A stretch of DNA of 39,515 bases from DATNIC01 sp035604635 (GTDB lineage: Bacteria; Vulcanimicrobiota; Vulcanimicrobiia; Vulcanimicrobiales; Vulcanimicrobiaceae). The position numbers and the translations under genes are program-made. The stretch is taken from positions 1 through 39,515 of the forward strand of contig DATNIC010000109.1 of assembly GCA_035604635.1 (NCBI GenBank), written 5' to 3'. This document shows, piece after piece, positions 16,825 to 26,544 of the stretch (position 1 is its first letter; the number at the start of each line of letters is the position of its first letter). Below the pieces are notes generated by a model. The model searched no databases. It worked only from the letters and a program-made list of their open reading frames with translations, and was not told where the DNA came from.

Positions 16825-18356
16825 TAAGCGCTTAGCGCAGCCAGCTCGCTCAATACCGCCCGTGCGTGCGCGTCGAACTGTGCGCTCGAAGGGCCGAAGA
16901 GGTCAGTGCGCTTGTCTAACCGCGCGCGGACGAAAAGACGATTGATTTCCGACGATGCGCTCGCAGCGTACGCGACGAGTGCCCCTTCGCACGCCTGCGC
17001 GCGCGCCGGATCGGAAGCGATCACGCGCTTGGCGCAGAGACCGACGGAGAGTTGACCGGCGCGTGTGAAGGGCGGTGATCCCGTGTTCGCGACAGCGCGC
17101 CCGACGAAATCCAGTTCGCTCACGGTGAACGATCGATACAGAATAACGCCGTTCTTCGCATCTTGCGGACCAGGAAGCGCGCACGATGGCGGAAACGCCG
17201 GCGGAAACGCCGGCATCGGCGCCGCGACGTCGCTCAACGTCACCGTCTTTCCTAGACGCTTGGCGATCAAGGCCTTCGTGAGCAATGCGTCTTGCGCCGA
17301 GAAGAAGGCCGCGATCTCGTCGCCGGACCCTTCTCGTGGAAGCGTGCGGGTGCACGCAAGCGCGCTCAACAGCAGGTAGTGCGCAGCCATGCCGAAGCTG
17401 CGCGCCGCCGAAAAGAACTGTCCCAAGGTCGCGATCTTCGCCTTCTCGAGGACGGTCGTCAGCGTCGGCTCGGATAACAGCGTCGGCTCGGCCGGCCGCT
17501 CGGGCGCGACGGCGGCCCAGCCGGGTGATACCTTCGGCACTGCTGGTTTGACCGCGGGAGGCGCCGGCGGGGGCGGCGGAGCTGCGGGGGCCGCGGGGAC
17601 TCCCGGATCGACGAGCGGACCGTCGGGCTTGGTCGAAGGGGCCGGCGGTGCCGCGAGCAGCGGCGCGGCTGCCGGGGGTTTGACGACGCTCGGCGGGACG
17701 ATCGGAGCGAGCGCCGCTTCGACCGCTTCGTAGGGGATCGACTCCTCGGCCTCGAGCTCGTAAAACGGCTGTTCCTGCGTGCTTTGTTCTACCTTCGCCG
17801 CGAACGCGGTCCGCGCGATGGAACGCTCCAAGCGCAACGCTTTGGCACCCGCGACGGCGGTGCCCGAACAGGTCAAGGACGGAGCGATCAACGGGTCGTC
17901 TACCCCGGCCTTGACCGCCAGCTTCAACAGGACGGTGACGCGCTGCGCGCCCGCAAGCGTCCCGAGGTCCAGACCGGTCCCGAAGAGGGCATCCGCCGCC
18001 TCCTCGGTGGCGTCCCGCCCGTCGATCTGCAGGCTTCCCGGCCGGTATTCCATGGCCGCGGGAAGCGGCAGACGAGCAATCGCCGCGCGAGCGGCCTTGT
18101 CGCCCTCATTGACGACGCTCAGGCCCACGGTGACGATCGCACCGGGGATGAGCCCTGATTTGGGGCTTGCCGTCGCCTGGAGGGTCAGCACGGCCCCGGA
18201 CTCGACCGGCGCGGCTTCGACCGCCGGCCCGAAGGGGAGGTCGGCGACCGCTCGCGACTGCCACATGGCCTCGGGCGCTTTGGCGATCCCGAGTTGCTCG
18301 CGGCGCAACTCGACGAGCCGCATATCGGCGCTCCGCTCGAAGCGCTCCTCGTTCAT
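16824..18356 (-). CDS. DUF11-like, proline-rich protein of unknown function
   Basis: This 510-residue protein starts at ATG 18356, overlapping the ATPase stop by 4 nt (ATGA). Residues ~55-180 look like a DUF11/adhesin-type beta-sandwich: SGLIPGAIVTVGLSVVNEGD, then LPLPAAMEYRPGSLQIDG. Residues ~215-295 are a Pro/Ala-rich linker. Residues ~300-510 form a helical domain with several cysteines (LLLSALACTRTLPREGSGDE, PSCALPGPQD, LSVGLCAKRV). No signal peptide is visible at the chosen start, although DUF11 domains are usually extracytoplasmic. Its tight coupling to an ExeA-like ATPase suggests the two act together, perhaps in sensing, secretion or assembly of a surface structure. I do not recognise the C-terminal domain. 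Confidence 0.72.
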   Translation of the reverse strand: MNEERFERSADMRLVELRREQLGIAKAPEAMWQSRAVADLPFGPAVEAAPVESGAVLTLQATASPKSGLIPGAIVTVGLSVVNEGDKAARAAIARLPLPAAMEYRPGSLQIDGRDATEEAADALFGTGLDLGTLAGAQRVTVLLKLAVKAGVDDPLIAPSLTCSGTAVAGAKALRLERSIARTAFAAKVEQSTQEQPFYELEAEESIPYEAVEAALAPIVPPSVVKPPAAAPLLAAPPAPSTKPDGPLVDPGVPAAPAAPPPPPAPPAVKPAVPKVSPGWAAVAPERPAEPTLLSEPTLTTVLEKAKIATLGQFFSAARSFGMAAHYLLLSALACTRTLPREGSGDEIAAFFSAQDALLTKALIAKRLGKTVTLSDVAAPMPAFPPAFPPSCALPGPQDAKNGVILYRSFTVSELDFVGRAVANTGSPPFTRAGQLSVGLCAKRVIASDPARAQACEGALVAYAASASSEINRLFVRARLDKRTDLFGPSSAQFDAHARAVLSELAALSA

Positions 18357-19282
18357 CGGGCGCCGAACAGGCGTTCGAAAAGCGACCGGCGATGGGCGCC
18401 GTTCGTCCCTTGCGCCGGGCCGGAGGCCATCGCGGGTGCGACCGGTTCGGCTTTCGGGGGCGTCGGCAATCCGTGGGCACGCAGCGCCGCCGCGACGTGC
18501 TCCTCGAAGATCATCTGGCTGCCGCGCTCGGCGGCCTCGAACATCGCGGTGTGGGCCAAGGTCGTCAGGCGACGGGGATAGCCGCCCGCGGCCGCGATCA
18601 GTCCCTCCATCGCCTCATCGCTGAAGAGCTTGCTCCCCGGAGTTTGTCCGGCTTGGGTCAGCCGGTATTCCACGATTGCGCGCGCCGCAGCGGCGTCGAG
18701 GGGACCAAGACGGATCCAACCATCGACACGGTCGGCCAGGTTCCCGCGCGTTGCAACCGCGCGCTCGAGCTCCGGCTGGCCGAACAGCAAGACGTTGAGC
18801 AGCTTCTTTTGCGGAATTTGGAAATTGAGCAGCAGCCGCAGCGTTTCGAGCCCGTCGCCGTTGAGGTTCTGCGCTTCGTCGATGATCAGGACGAGCGTTT
18901 TGCTTTCGAGGACGGCCGTGTCGAAGAAGAAGTTCTTGAGCGCGTTTTTGAGCGCTGCACTCGAACGCGGCGGCAGCGAGAGCCCGAAGACGCGGCCGAT
19001 GGCGAGCAAGAACTCGACGTCGGTCGCAAAGGTGGGATCGAGGATTTTCCCGATGATCCAGCGGTCGTTCGAGAGGAGATCGTGCTCAACGAGCGCGCTG
19101 AGGCTCGTCTTCCCGGCACCGGTCTCGCCGACGACGATCGTGAGGCCGCGCGATTCGTCGATCGACGTCAGCAGCCGCCGCTTGTGGGCGTGCGCCATCG
19201 GCGTCTCGAGGTAAAAATGGGGGTCTGCCGTGTCGAGGAAGGGATCGCGGTCCAATCCGAAGTGGTGAAAGTAGCGCGGCAT
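18353..19282 (-). CDS. ExeA/GspA-like AAA+ ATPase
   Basis: With ATG 19282 the product is 309 residues, starting MPRYFHHFGLDRDPF, which matches the family's usual first residues (YFGL...PF). A longer start at 19354 would overlap the upstream gene by 35 nt and add non-family residues. Walker A is GETGAGKT near residue 50 and Walker B is LVLIIDEAQN near residue 135. Downstream come NVLLFGQPELERAV and the winged-helix-like GGYPRRLTTLAHTAMFEA. These are the marks of the ExeA/GspA and PEP-CTERM-locus ATPase group, which act in type II secretion or envelope-linked export. The C-terminal ~40 residues are Ala/Pro-rich. No ExeB-like partner is present. The adjacent DUF11-like protein may play that role (inference). 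Confidence 0.85.
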   Translation of the reverse strand: MPRYFHHFGLDRDPFLDTADPHFYLETPMAHAHKRRLLTSIDESRGLTIVVGETGAGKTSLSALVEHDLLSNDRWIIGKILDPTFATDVEFLLAIGRVFGLSLPPRSSAALKNALKNFFFDTAVLESKTLVLIIDEAQNLNGDGLETLRLLLNFQIPQKKLLNVLLFGQPELERAVATRGNLADRVDGWIRLGPLDAAAARAIVEYRLTQAGQTPGSKLFSDEAMEGLIAAAGGYPRRLTTLAHTAMFEAAERGSQMIFEEHVAAALRAHGLPTPPKAEPVAPAMASGPAQGTNGAHRRSLFERLFGAR

Positions 19283-19319
19283 GGACTGAGCTTGTTTTGT
19301 CGGGCCGCCGTAAACCCCC

Positions 19320-22300
19320 TCAGGCTGAGATAAGATTTGACGCACTGCCCTCATCGTGCACGTAGGCGTCCCCTGCGACCCACGCGCGCCCGACGCGCGC
19401 CAGCGCCAGGCGCAAGAGCTCGGCGAAGGAGCGCGGTAGCGGAACTCCGGCGAGGATTGCGCGCAACGCCGGACCGTCGAACATGGCGCACGAGGCTGCG
19501 ACTTGGGTTGCGAAGGCGCCGCGGTCGCTCAGCAGGAGCTTGTGGTTGAGCGCGAACCGGTCCAGTGCCCCGACCGAATCCTCGTTATACCTATAGGGTG
19601 TGGGCTCAGGGCGCTGAGGCCCGGTCGCGGTCCGTAAGGCCGGTACCGCCAGCGCGGCGTTTTGACGGCTTTCAATGGCGTCGATCAAGATCTGGTCCCA
19701 GGCCGGTCCGACCGCCACGTCGCTCGTGAGGACCGCGACGTACCGTGCCGACATGGCGGCGCTCAACGCGCCTTCGAACGTCACCGCGGGATCGCATCCC
19801 GGACGCGTAACCGAATACGGCGAGCGCGTGAATGACGAAAGGTGCGTCGCGCAACGCTCGAAAGTCGGCAGCTCGGCGTTCGTCACGATCACCGCGAGTT
19901 GCGACGGCTCCACCAGTTCCTCGGACGGCGCACGCCCGGGCGCTACGGCCAGCATCTCGAAGCGTTCGCGCAAAATCTTTCCGACGACGGGGAGCGAAAA
20001 GCCGGCGACGATGTGACGGCGCGCCGCCGCTCCTCGCGCACGGGCTTCGGACGGCCGCTCGTACACGTGGCGCAGCAGGGATTCGAGATGCTCGACGTCG
20101 GGCTCGGCCCAGTTTCGACCCTGATAGCGCGTCGTGTCGCGCCCGGCGGGGACCATCGCTTTGACGTCGACCAAGTAGCTGTTCTCGTCGTTCATGAAGG
20201 CCAGGTTGCCGCCCCAGCGCGTCCCGATCGTCGGCATGCCGCACGCCATCGCCTCGAAATGCGCTCGGCCCCAGCCTTCGGCGCGGCTCGGAACGACGAA
20301 CACATCGTGCGAACCATAAAACTGTGCCAGCTCCTGATCGGTCAAGCGCTGTTCGATCGGCAACACGGAAGGAAGGTCGCCGGCACGATGACGCTCGGGG
20401 AACATGCGCGCTTGAAAGGCTGCGATCTGCTCCTGAGCGTTGAGCTGCTGCGCGCCCGCGCGTGCAACGAGATCCGTGTATTTGAGGGTCAAGCTGACGT
20501 TGTCCCGGCGGCGGAACGCGCGGCAATAAGCAGTCAACAGCACGTCCCAGCCTTTGCGAGACATCCAGTCGAAGAGCGACAGAAAACGAAACTCGCGGAG
20601 GGAACCCTCGATGTCGAGCCCGCCGTTGTCGGGACTCCAGAAGTCGGTGTCGATCGCGCCCGGCACGATGCGCAGCTTGCGATGATCGACGCCTGCTCGC
20701 GCAAAGGTCTCGAAGTTGAAGCTCGACGGTACCCACACTTCGGTGAAGCGATTGCAGGCCTGCGCCCATCCTTCGGCGAGGCCGTCCGTCTCTTCCATCG
20801 TTCGAACGATGCTGGGACGTCCAGGCGGGAGCTGCGAGACTTGAACCGGCAAGAGATGGAAGAGTACCGGCCGGTTTTCGCGAGTTTGGACGTGTGCGAA
20901 GCGATTGAGGAGGCGGCTTTCATCGGCACGCAACAGCTCGGGCGCGTCCTCGTAGGACAGCGAGCGCAAGGTGACGCTTGCGCCGACGGCCGCGAGGGCG
21001 GTCAAGAACGAGCGCGACTCGGAACCGTAACCGGCCAGAGAGTGCGCGATCGCGTAGTATTCGGCAATCCCTTCTTCCATTTTGCGGCGCGTGCGCGGGC
21101 GGCCGACGACACGGCTGAGGGCTTGGGCCGCGACCTTTCCGGCTGCATGCCGATTGAACGTCGTCCGCGCTAGCGCGGCACCGCGTGCCGCGCGCCGTCG
21201 CGCCTCGTCGGGATGGTCGAAAACGTCGCGCATCGCCCTGGCCGTCGCATCGACCGACGGCTCCGCCCAGCGCTGAGCGCGGTAGAGCGGAGCATTGCGC
21301 GCGTAACCGTAGTCGACTTCCGTGATCGCCGCTTCGATCGGATAGGCCGTGCGCGCGCTGAGAAAATCGGTCGCTCCGCCATGCGCCGTTCCGATCGTCG
21401 GAATCCCGAGCGCCATCGCCTCGAGATAGGGGATGCCGAAGGCTTCCCCGCGCGAAGGAACGACGAACGCATCCGCACGCCGATAGAGCGATGCCATCTG
21501 CGGCTGCGCGATCTTCTTGGGAAGCAGGACGATCGGTGCCATCCCGCGTCCGTCGAGCCCGAGCGACCGGACGGTGTCGGAAAGCTCGTCGGAGACGTCC
21601 CTCTGGTGGATTTGCGTCCGAATGACGAGACACACGTTGTCGTCGTTGGTGAACGCGCGTGCCCAAGCGCGGAGTAAGACGTCGTATCCTTTGCGCAATC
21701 GCCATTCGAAGATCGAAAGAAAAACGAAGCCGCGTGCTTGAGGTAAGTCGAGCGGCTCCCCGTCGAGCGGGTAGTTCTCGATGTCGAGGCCGATCGGGAC
21801 TACGTCGATCAGCGCCTCGTCGACCCCGCAGTCGGCGAAGGTTGCGCGATTGAACGCCGTCGGAACCCAGATGCGATCGCACGTGTTGAGCGGCTCGACC
21901 CAACGCGCGGGAATTCCATCGGTTTCGAACATCGTCGCGGCGATCAGCGGCCCTTGCTCGAGGGTGTTGCGATAGATCGAAAGGACGGCCTTGCCGTCGG
22001 GGAACGTCGGCGTATTGTACACGATCGCGGGAGACGTCAGATCGGGACGCTTGAGCAGCGCGCGCATCGCGACCCGGTCCTCTTCCACGATGTCGGCGTG
22101 TTCGACCGGCGGTTCGGGCCAATCAGGGAGCCATGTTACGTCGACGCCGCTGTTGGCCATGCCCAACATCAAATGACGCGATGCGGTCGCATAGCCGCTG
22201 TAGCTCCAACCGTTGGCGTGAACCCTTACCGCGAGTCCGTTTCGCGGCAGCGGCGCCGACTGCTCGCGAGACCAGTCCAGCCACGCTCCGACGAGCGCCG

Positions 22301-22640
22301 GTTCCGGCGATTGCCGGCCGGAGAGCGCGAGCTCGACGAGGGCACGCCCGCTGTCGGAACGGATCGCCGCGATGCCGTTGGTCTTTTCGCCGCGCGGACC
22401 GCGCGCGAGGGCCGTAGTGTCGCCGCTCGTCCGCGCGAAGGCCGTGAAGCCGTCATCGACGCCCACCCGCGCGTCGATGAGGACGCACGGGCCGGCGCTT
22501 TGGGCGGCGCGCTCGAGCGCCAGCTTGGTATCGTCGAGGGTCTCAACGGAAAAACCGGCGTCGAGCTGCGCGATCAACTCGGCGCACAACGCCCGCTCGC
22601 GCGGGCCGCTTCCTCCCGCGACGAAGACCGCTGCGTTCAT
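19320..22640 (-). CDS. Tandem GT4 glycosyltransferase with C-terminal GT-A-like module, copy 2
   Basis: This 1,106-residue protein starts at ATG 22640, 1 nt after the stop of its paralogue. Residues 1-125 are an unrecognised alpha/beta domain. The first GT-B domain (~130-530) has NGWSYSGYATASRHL and the nucleotide-sugar motif SRGEAFGIPYLEAMALGIPT. The second GT-B domain (~540-900) has VPSSFNFETFARAG, SRAEGWGRAHFEAMACGMPT and a shorter acceptor half. Both domains keep the Glu-x7-Glu motif of retaining GT4 enzymes. Residues ~930-1106 look like a degenerate GT-A/GT2 fragment (YVAVLTSDVAVGPAWDQILI). It could add two successive sugars. No membrane helix is visible, so it is cytosolic or peripheral. 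Confidence 0.9.
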   Translation of the reverse strand: MNAAVFVAGGSGPRERALCAELIAQLDAGFSVETLDDTKLALERAAQSAGPCVLIDARVGVDDGFTAFARTSGDTTALARGPRGEKTNGIAAIRSDSGRALVELALSGRQSPEPALVGAWLDWSREQSAPLPRNGLAVRVHANGWSYSGYATASRHLMLGMANSGVDVTWLPDWPEPPVEHADIVEEDRVAMRALLKRPDLTSPAIVYNTPTFPDGKAVLSIYRNTLEQGPLIAATMFETDGIPARWVEPLNTCDRIWVPTAFNRATFADCGVDEALIDVVPIGLDIENYPLDGEPLDLPQARGFVFLSIFEWRLRKGYDVLLRAWARAFTNDDNVCLVIRTQIHQRDVSDELSDTVRSLGLDGRGMAPIVLLPKKIAQPQMASLYRRADAFVVPSRGEAFGIPYLEAMALGIPTIGTAHGGATDFLSARTAYPIEAAITEVDYGYARNAPLYRAQRWAEPSVDATARAMRDVFDHPDEARRRAARGAALARTTFNRHAAGKVAAQALSRVVGRPRTRRKMEEGIAEYYAIAHSLAGYGSESRSFLTALAAVGASVTLRSLSYEDAPELLRADESRLLNRFAHVQTRENRPVLFHLLPVQVSQLPPGRPSIVRTMEETDGLAEGWAQACNRFTEVWVPSSFNFETFARAGVDHRKLRIVPGAIDTDFWSPDNGGLDIEGSLREFRFLSLFDWMSRKGWDVLLTAYCRAFRRRDNVSLTLKYTDLVARAGAQQLNAQEQIAAFQARMFPERHRAGDLPSVLPIEQRLTDQELAQFYGSHDVFVVPSRAEGWGRAHFEAMACGMPTIGTRWGGNLAFMNDENSYLVDVKAMVPAGRDTTRYQGRNWAEPDVEHLESLLRHVYERPSEARARGAAARRHIVAGFSLPVVGKILRERFEMLAVAPGRAPSEELVEPSQLAVIVTNAELPTFERCATHLSSFTRSPYSVTRPGCDPAVTFEGALSAAMSARYVAVLTSDVAVGPAWDQILIDAIESRQNAALAVPALRTATGPQRPEPTPYRYNEDSVGALDRFALNHKLLLSDRGAFATQVAASCAMFDGPALRAILAGVPLPRSFAELLRLALARVGRAWVAGDAYVHDEGSASNLISA

Positions 22641-22641
22641 G

Positions 22642-25600
22642 TCAGGCTCCGACGTACGCGGCGCGCAGGTCGATCATCATCTGCCGCGCACTTCCGGCGT
22701 TCTTCACGATGCTGTCGTATGCCAACCAGGGCCGGCGGCTCCCCGAGCAGAGTGCGCGCGCGATCGGCTCGATCGTCAGCGGATCGCCGCCGGCGGCGCG
22801 CAGCCCTTCGAAAAACGATGCCGCCTCGAACATCAAGCAAAAGCATGAAAGCACGCGCACGTCGGCACCGCGCGCGAGGTTCGTCGTCGACGACTTCGTA
22901 GCGAAAGCGATGAATTCGTCGAACGTCGATTGCGGATCGTAATCGACGGGCGTGAAATCGCCTTGCGCTCCCGGGACGTTGAACGTACGCGGCACCGTAA
23001 ACGCCGTCGACGGACGGATGCGTAACGCGTCGATGAGGAAGAAGTCCCACGCGGGCTGGACGAACACGTCGCTCTGAAGGTAGGCGACGTAGTCGACGCC
23101 CTCGAGCGATCGCGCGGCTTGCGCGAACGTCGTAAGCGTGACGACGCGAAGGTCGCAGCTCGTCAGCGTGTTCAAGAGCTCGACGCAGCGGTCGAGCAGC
23201 GAGCCGTACTCGCGTGCGTCGACGATGACGCCGACGGAGCATCTCGGCGGTTCGAGGGAAATTGCAGGCGGGATTTCGTACGCGCGCAGACGCTCGATGC
23301 GCGTCTCGAGACGTTCGCGAATCACTCTGCCGATCGCATCGATCGAGTTTCCGGAGCAGATATTGCGGCGGGCGATCTTCGCGCGCTCGGCCGACTCCGC
23401 CGGGCGCTCGTAAACGCGTCGCAACGCAGCTCCGATCGCCTCCGTATCGGACTGGTCGACCAAAAGCGCGTTGTCTTCGTTGACGAATTCGCGATGGTTT
23501 CCGTGCCGCGGCGCGATGACGGGAACCCCGCACGCCATCGCCTCCAACAGCGGCCGGCCCCACCCGACGTCGCGCGACGCGCAGACCAGCGCGTCGAACG
23601 ACCCGAAGAACTGAATGAGGTCGACTTCATTGGGCAAACCGATCGAGATCTCGAGCTGATTCTTGCTGAGGTCGACCTCCAAGCGCGAGCGGCCGAGAGC
23701 CGCGCGCACATCCGCCTCGAAATTCGGCTGTTCGGAAAGTGCCGAATCGATCGGAACCTTCAAGACGAGCGTCACGTCGTCCGACGGCTTGAACGTCCGA
23801 AAGAACGCCGTGAGGACCGCATCCCAGCCGCTGCGATCGTCCCAATTGACCATGGTGACGATGCGGCACGTCGCCTGGGGCGCGATGTTCAATCCGCCGA
23901 ACTGCGGAGTCCAGCGATCGACGTTGATTCCTTGCGGAATGATTGCGATGAGGCGCGGGTCGAGGCCGGCCGCTTCGAAGCGCAGAGCGCTCGCGCTCGA
24001 CGGCACCCAGACCTCATCGGCCCGCGCGAGCTTGCGGATGTTTTCGGCGGCGCACGTCTGCGCCGTCGCGACCGTCCTAACGATCGTTGCGCCCTTTCGA
24101 CGGGCGGGCGTGAACCGTTCGAGCGGGCCGTGGTAGATGAACGGCGCCCCGTCGCGCGCGGTGCGGGCCAGTGCCGCCTTGATGCGTCGCGCATTGCCGC
24201 GGCGCAGCAAGTTGATCCAGGTTTGGTCGCCGTCGGCTTTCAGCGACGGCTCGAATCCCTGATCGCAGAGCGCATGTAAAAAATCCCGAGCCGAGGCTCC
24301 CATGCCGTCGGGGACGTAGATATCGGCTTCCATCTCGATGTTGCCGAGACTCGCTTTTGCTCGGCCGGTCTTGGGATGTATCCGCTCCAGCGCCTCTGCG
24401 GCGATCCACCCGACGCGCGTGCGATTGTATTGCGTTCGGGCGAGTGCGGTCCCGCGGGCGCCGATCGTTGCGGCTTCCGCGCGACGATCGTAGACGGCGC
24501 GCAGCTGCGCCGCGGCCGATTGCGTGAGCGGCGTCGCCCAGTTTTGACCTCTGAAGATCGGCGCGATTCGCGTGATCGCCGTGCTCGTGATCGGCTCGAG
24601 GCGCGCGTCGATCAAAAACCCGGTGCGCGCGTTCAAGAAGTCCGTCGCGCCGCTCCAGTTCGTTCCGATCACGGGCAAGCCGAGTGACATCGCCTCCAAA
24701 TAGGGCAAACCGAATCCCTCGCCGCGCGAGGGGAGCACGAACGCGTCGCAGCTGCGGTACAGCGCGGCGAGATCGGCCTGGGAGAGCTTGTCGGGAATGA
24801 CGACGATCGGCGCAACGCGCTTGACGTCGTGGCCGCACAGCTTGAGGTAGCGGCGGATCTCGTCGGCGACGTCGAGCTCGCGAAAGTTGCTGCGGATGTA
24901 GAGGCACACGTCGTCTTGATCCGTGAACGCCGCCGCCCAAGCTCCGATGAGTACGTCCCATCCCTTGCGGAAGGTCCACTCGAACACCGACAAAAAGGCG
25001 AACGAGCGCCGGTCTTCGAGATGGAGGGTCGGGCCGTCGAGCGCCTGATGTTCCACGGCCAAACCGATCGGGACCAAGTCGATCTGCTCGCGTGGGACAC
25101 CGCCGGCGACGAAGGTCTCGACATTGAACCGGCTGGGCACCCAAACGCGGCTGGCCTCGCGTAACGACTTCGTCCATTGCGCCGGGATCGTGTCCGTCTC
25201 GAACATCGTGAAATGCGCGTAGGGCTGCTGGACGTACGCGTGACGGTATGCTTCGGAGAACTCGGCGCCGCTCGTATGCGTCGGAGGATGGAACAGAACG
25301 GCCTTTTCGGCGTGCGTTCGAACGCGAGGAACATCGAGCGTGCGCAGCAGGGCGCGATCGGATTCATCGATCTCGGACGAGTCGGCTTCCGGGAACCAAT
25401 GCTGCCAAGTGACGTCGATGCCGGCGCGGTGCAAGCCGATCAGCAGGTTGCGTGACGCGGTCGCGAATCCGGAGAAACCGCGCCCGTACGCGTGCACGGC
25501 AACCGATCGTCCCGTCGGCGCGCGCTCCTGTTGGCCGCCGGGTTCATCGAGCCATTCCCCGATCGGGTCGCGGCTGACGTCGGCCGTCGCAAGCGGCTCT

Positions 25601-25917
25601 TGCCCCAAGCGCGCTAGCGTCGATCCGTCGCGATAGCGCACGGCAGCGACGTGCTTCGCCGGCTTTCCGTCGAACGCGGTTGCGAGAGCGGCGATGCGGT
25701 CCTCCTCGCGACCGGCGAACCGCCGGAAAGCATCCTGTTCGACTGCTACGCGCGCGTCGAGCAGGATGACCGGAATGACGGAGGAGCAGCCCGCGGCGAG
25801 CGCGCTCGCCTCATCGGAGAACGAGGTGACGAACGTTTCATCGACGTCGGCGACGAGCGCAGCCGCGACGCGGCGCATGCGCGGCCCGCAGCCGAAAATG
25901 TGCACGCGAACCCGCAT
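22642..25917 (-). CDS. Tandem GT4 glycosyltransferase with C-terminal GT-A-like module, copy 1
   Basis: This is a 1,091-residue paralogue of the downstream gene with the same order: N-terminal alpha/beta unit, two GT-B domains and a GT-A-like tail (VDYVAYLQSDVFVQPAWDFF). The first GT-B domain has YGRGFSGFATASRNLLIGLH and SRGEGFGLPYLEAMSLGLPV with both glutamates. In the second, the equivalent is SRDVGWGRPLLEAMACGVPV, where the first Glu of Glu-x7-Glu is replaced by Val; that domain may therefore be weakened, altered or inactive. ATG 25917 lies 3 nt after the TPR gene stop. The role is presumably oligosaccharide assembly; donors are unknown. Confidence 0.9.
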   Translation of the reverse strand: MRVRVHIFGCGPRMRRVAAALVADVDETFVTSFSDEASALAAGCSSVIPVILLDARVAVEQDAFRRFAGREEDRIAALATAFDGKPAKHVAAVRYRDGSTLARLGQEPLATADVSRDPIGEWLDEPGGQQERAPTGRSVAVHAYGRGFSGFATASRNLLIGLHRAGIDVTWQHWFPEADSSEIDESDRALLRTLDVPRVRTHAEKAVLFHPPTHTSGAEFSEAYRHAYVQQPYAHFTMFETDTIPAQWTKSLREASRVWVPSRFNVETFVAGGVPREQIDLVPIGLAVEHQALDGPTLHLEDRRSFAFLSVFEWTFRKGWDVLIGAWAAAFTDQDDVCLYIRSNFRELDVADEIRRYLKLCGHDVKRVAPIVVIPDKLSQADLAALYRSCDAFVLPSRGEGFGLPYLEAMSLGLPVIGTNWSGATDFLNARTGFLIDARLEPITSTAITRIAPIFRGQNWATPLTQSAAAQLRAVYDRRAEAATIGARGTALARTQYNRTRVGWIAAEALERIHPKTGRAKASLGNIEMEADIYVPDGMGASARDFLHALCDQGFEPSLKADGDQTWINLLRRGNARRIKAALARTARDGAPFIYHGPLERFTPARRKGATIVRTVATAQTCAAENIRKLARADEVWVPSSASALRFEAAGLDPRLIAIIPQGINVDRWTPQFGGLNIAPQATCRIVTMVNWDDRSGWDAVLTAFFRTFKPSDDVTLVLKVPIDSALSEQPNFEADVRAALGRSRLEVDLSKNQLEISIGLPNEVDLIQFFGSFDALVCASRDVGWGRPLLEAMACGVPVIAPRHGNHREFVNEDNALLVDQSDTEAIGAALRRVYERPAESAERAKIARRNICSGNSIDAIGRVIRERLETRIERLRAYEIPPAISLEPPRCSVGVIVDAREYGSLLDRCVELLNTLTSCDLRVVTLTTFAQAARSLEGVDYVAYLQSDVFVQPAWDFFLIDALRIRPSTAFTVPRTFNVPGAQGDFTPVDYDPQSTFDEFIAFATKSSTTNLARGADVRVLSCFCLMFEAASFFEGLRAAGGDPLTIEPIARALCSGSRRPWLAYDSIVKNAGSARQMMIDLRAAYVGA

Positions 25918-25920
25918 CGC

Positions 25921-26505
25921 TTAGACGACGACCGTGCGAATCTTGGTTTGAGTCGCCGCCGGGAGATTCGCGCGAGCGGCGCGCACCCAAGTCAGCTTCG
26001 GAGAGAAAACCAAGGCTTCATCGAACGCGTTCGCCGCTTCGTCCAATCGTCCCAGCGCCACGCAGCAGCGGCTGCGGAGCGCGCACAGCGTGCCGTAGGT
26101 ATCGTCGTCCGCACCGAGCGCCTCGTGCGTCATCCGTTCCGCTTCTTCGCACCGGCTGAGCTCGTAGAGCGCCAGGGCGAGGAGAAGACGGCACTGCCCG
26201 TACAGTTCAAAGGAAGCGCCGATGCGGTCGAACGCTTCGGCAGCATCCGCCCACGATTTCGCGGCGACGCTGGTAACGCCGAAGGCATAGGCCGAGTGCG
26301 GCTCGTGCGGCGCGGAACGATAGGCCGCGCGCGCCGCGATTGCACCCTCCTCGAGATTCCCGGCGGCAACGCACAGCATAGCGAGCTCGACGTCGTCTTG
26401 CCAATCGCGCGCAGCGGCGCGCAACGCCGCGGCCCGCAGCGATACCTCTTCGGCGCTTAGCCACTCCATGCGCTGGATGAACTCAGTTGGCGACGGTCTG
26501 TGCAT
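25921..26505 (-). CDS. Small TPR-like protein
   Basis: From ATG 26505 it has 194 residues, all predicted helical with TPR-like spacing: LAMLCVAAGNLEEGAIAARA, AYAFGVTSVAAKSWADAAEA, LLLALALYELSRCEEAERMT and CCVALGRLDEAANAFDEALV. An alternative ATG at 26598 would extend it past the divergent gene's start and is less likely. It is the first gene of the minus-strand operon and is followed 3 nt later by a 1,091-residue glycosyltransferase. It probably acts as a scaffold or acceptor-binding partner for these enzymes, comparable to the TPR domains fused to glycosyltransferases elsewhere in the window. Confidence 0.78.
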   Translation of the reverse strand: MHRPSPTEFIQRMEWLSAEEVSLRAAALRAAARDWQDDVELAMLCVAAGNLEEGAIAARAAYRSAPHEPHSAYAFGVTSVAAKSWADAAEAFDRIGASFELYGQCRLLLALALYELSRCEEAERMTHEALGADDDTYGTLCALRSRCCVALGRLDEAANAFDEALVFSPKLTWVRAARANLPAATQTKIRTVVV

Positions 26506-26544
26506 GATCGATCCAATATTCTCATCGACGCCCCTCCCAATAAA

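Noticed and set aside
19842..21173. Plus-strand open frame of 443 codons
   Set aside because: It is antisense to the second GT4 domain of a well-supported transferase.
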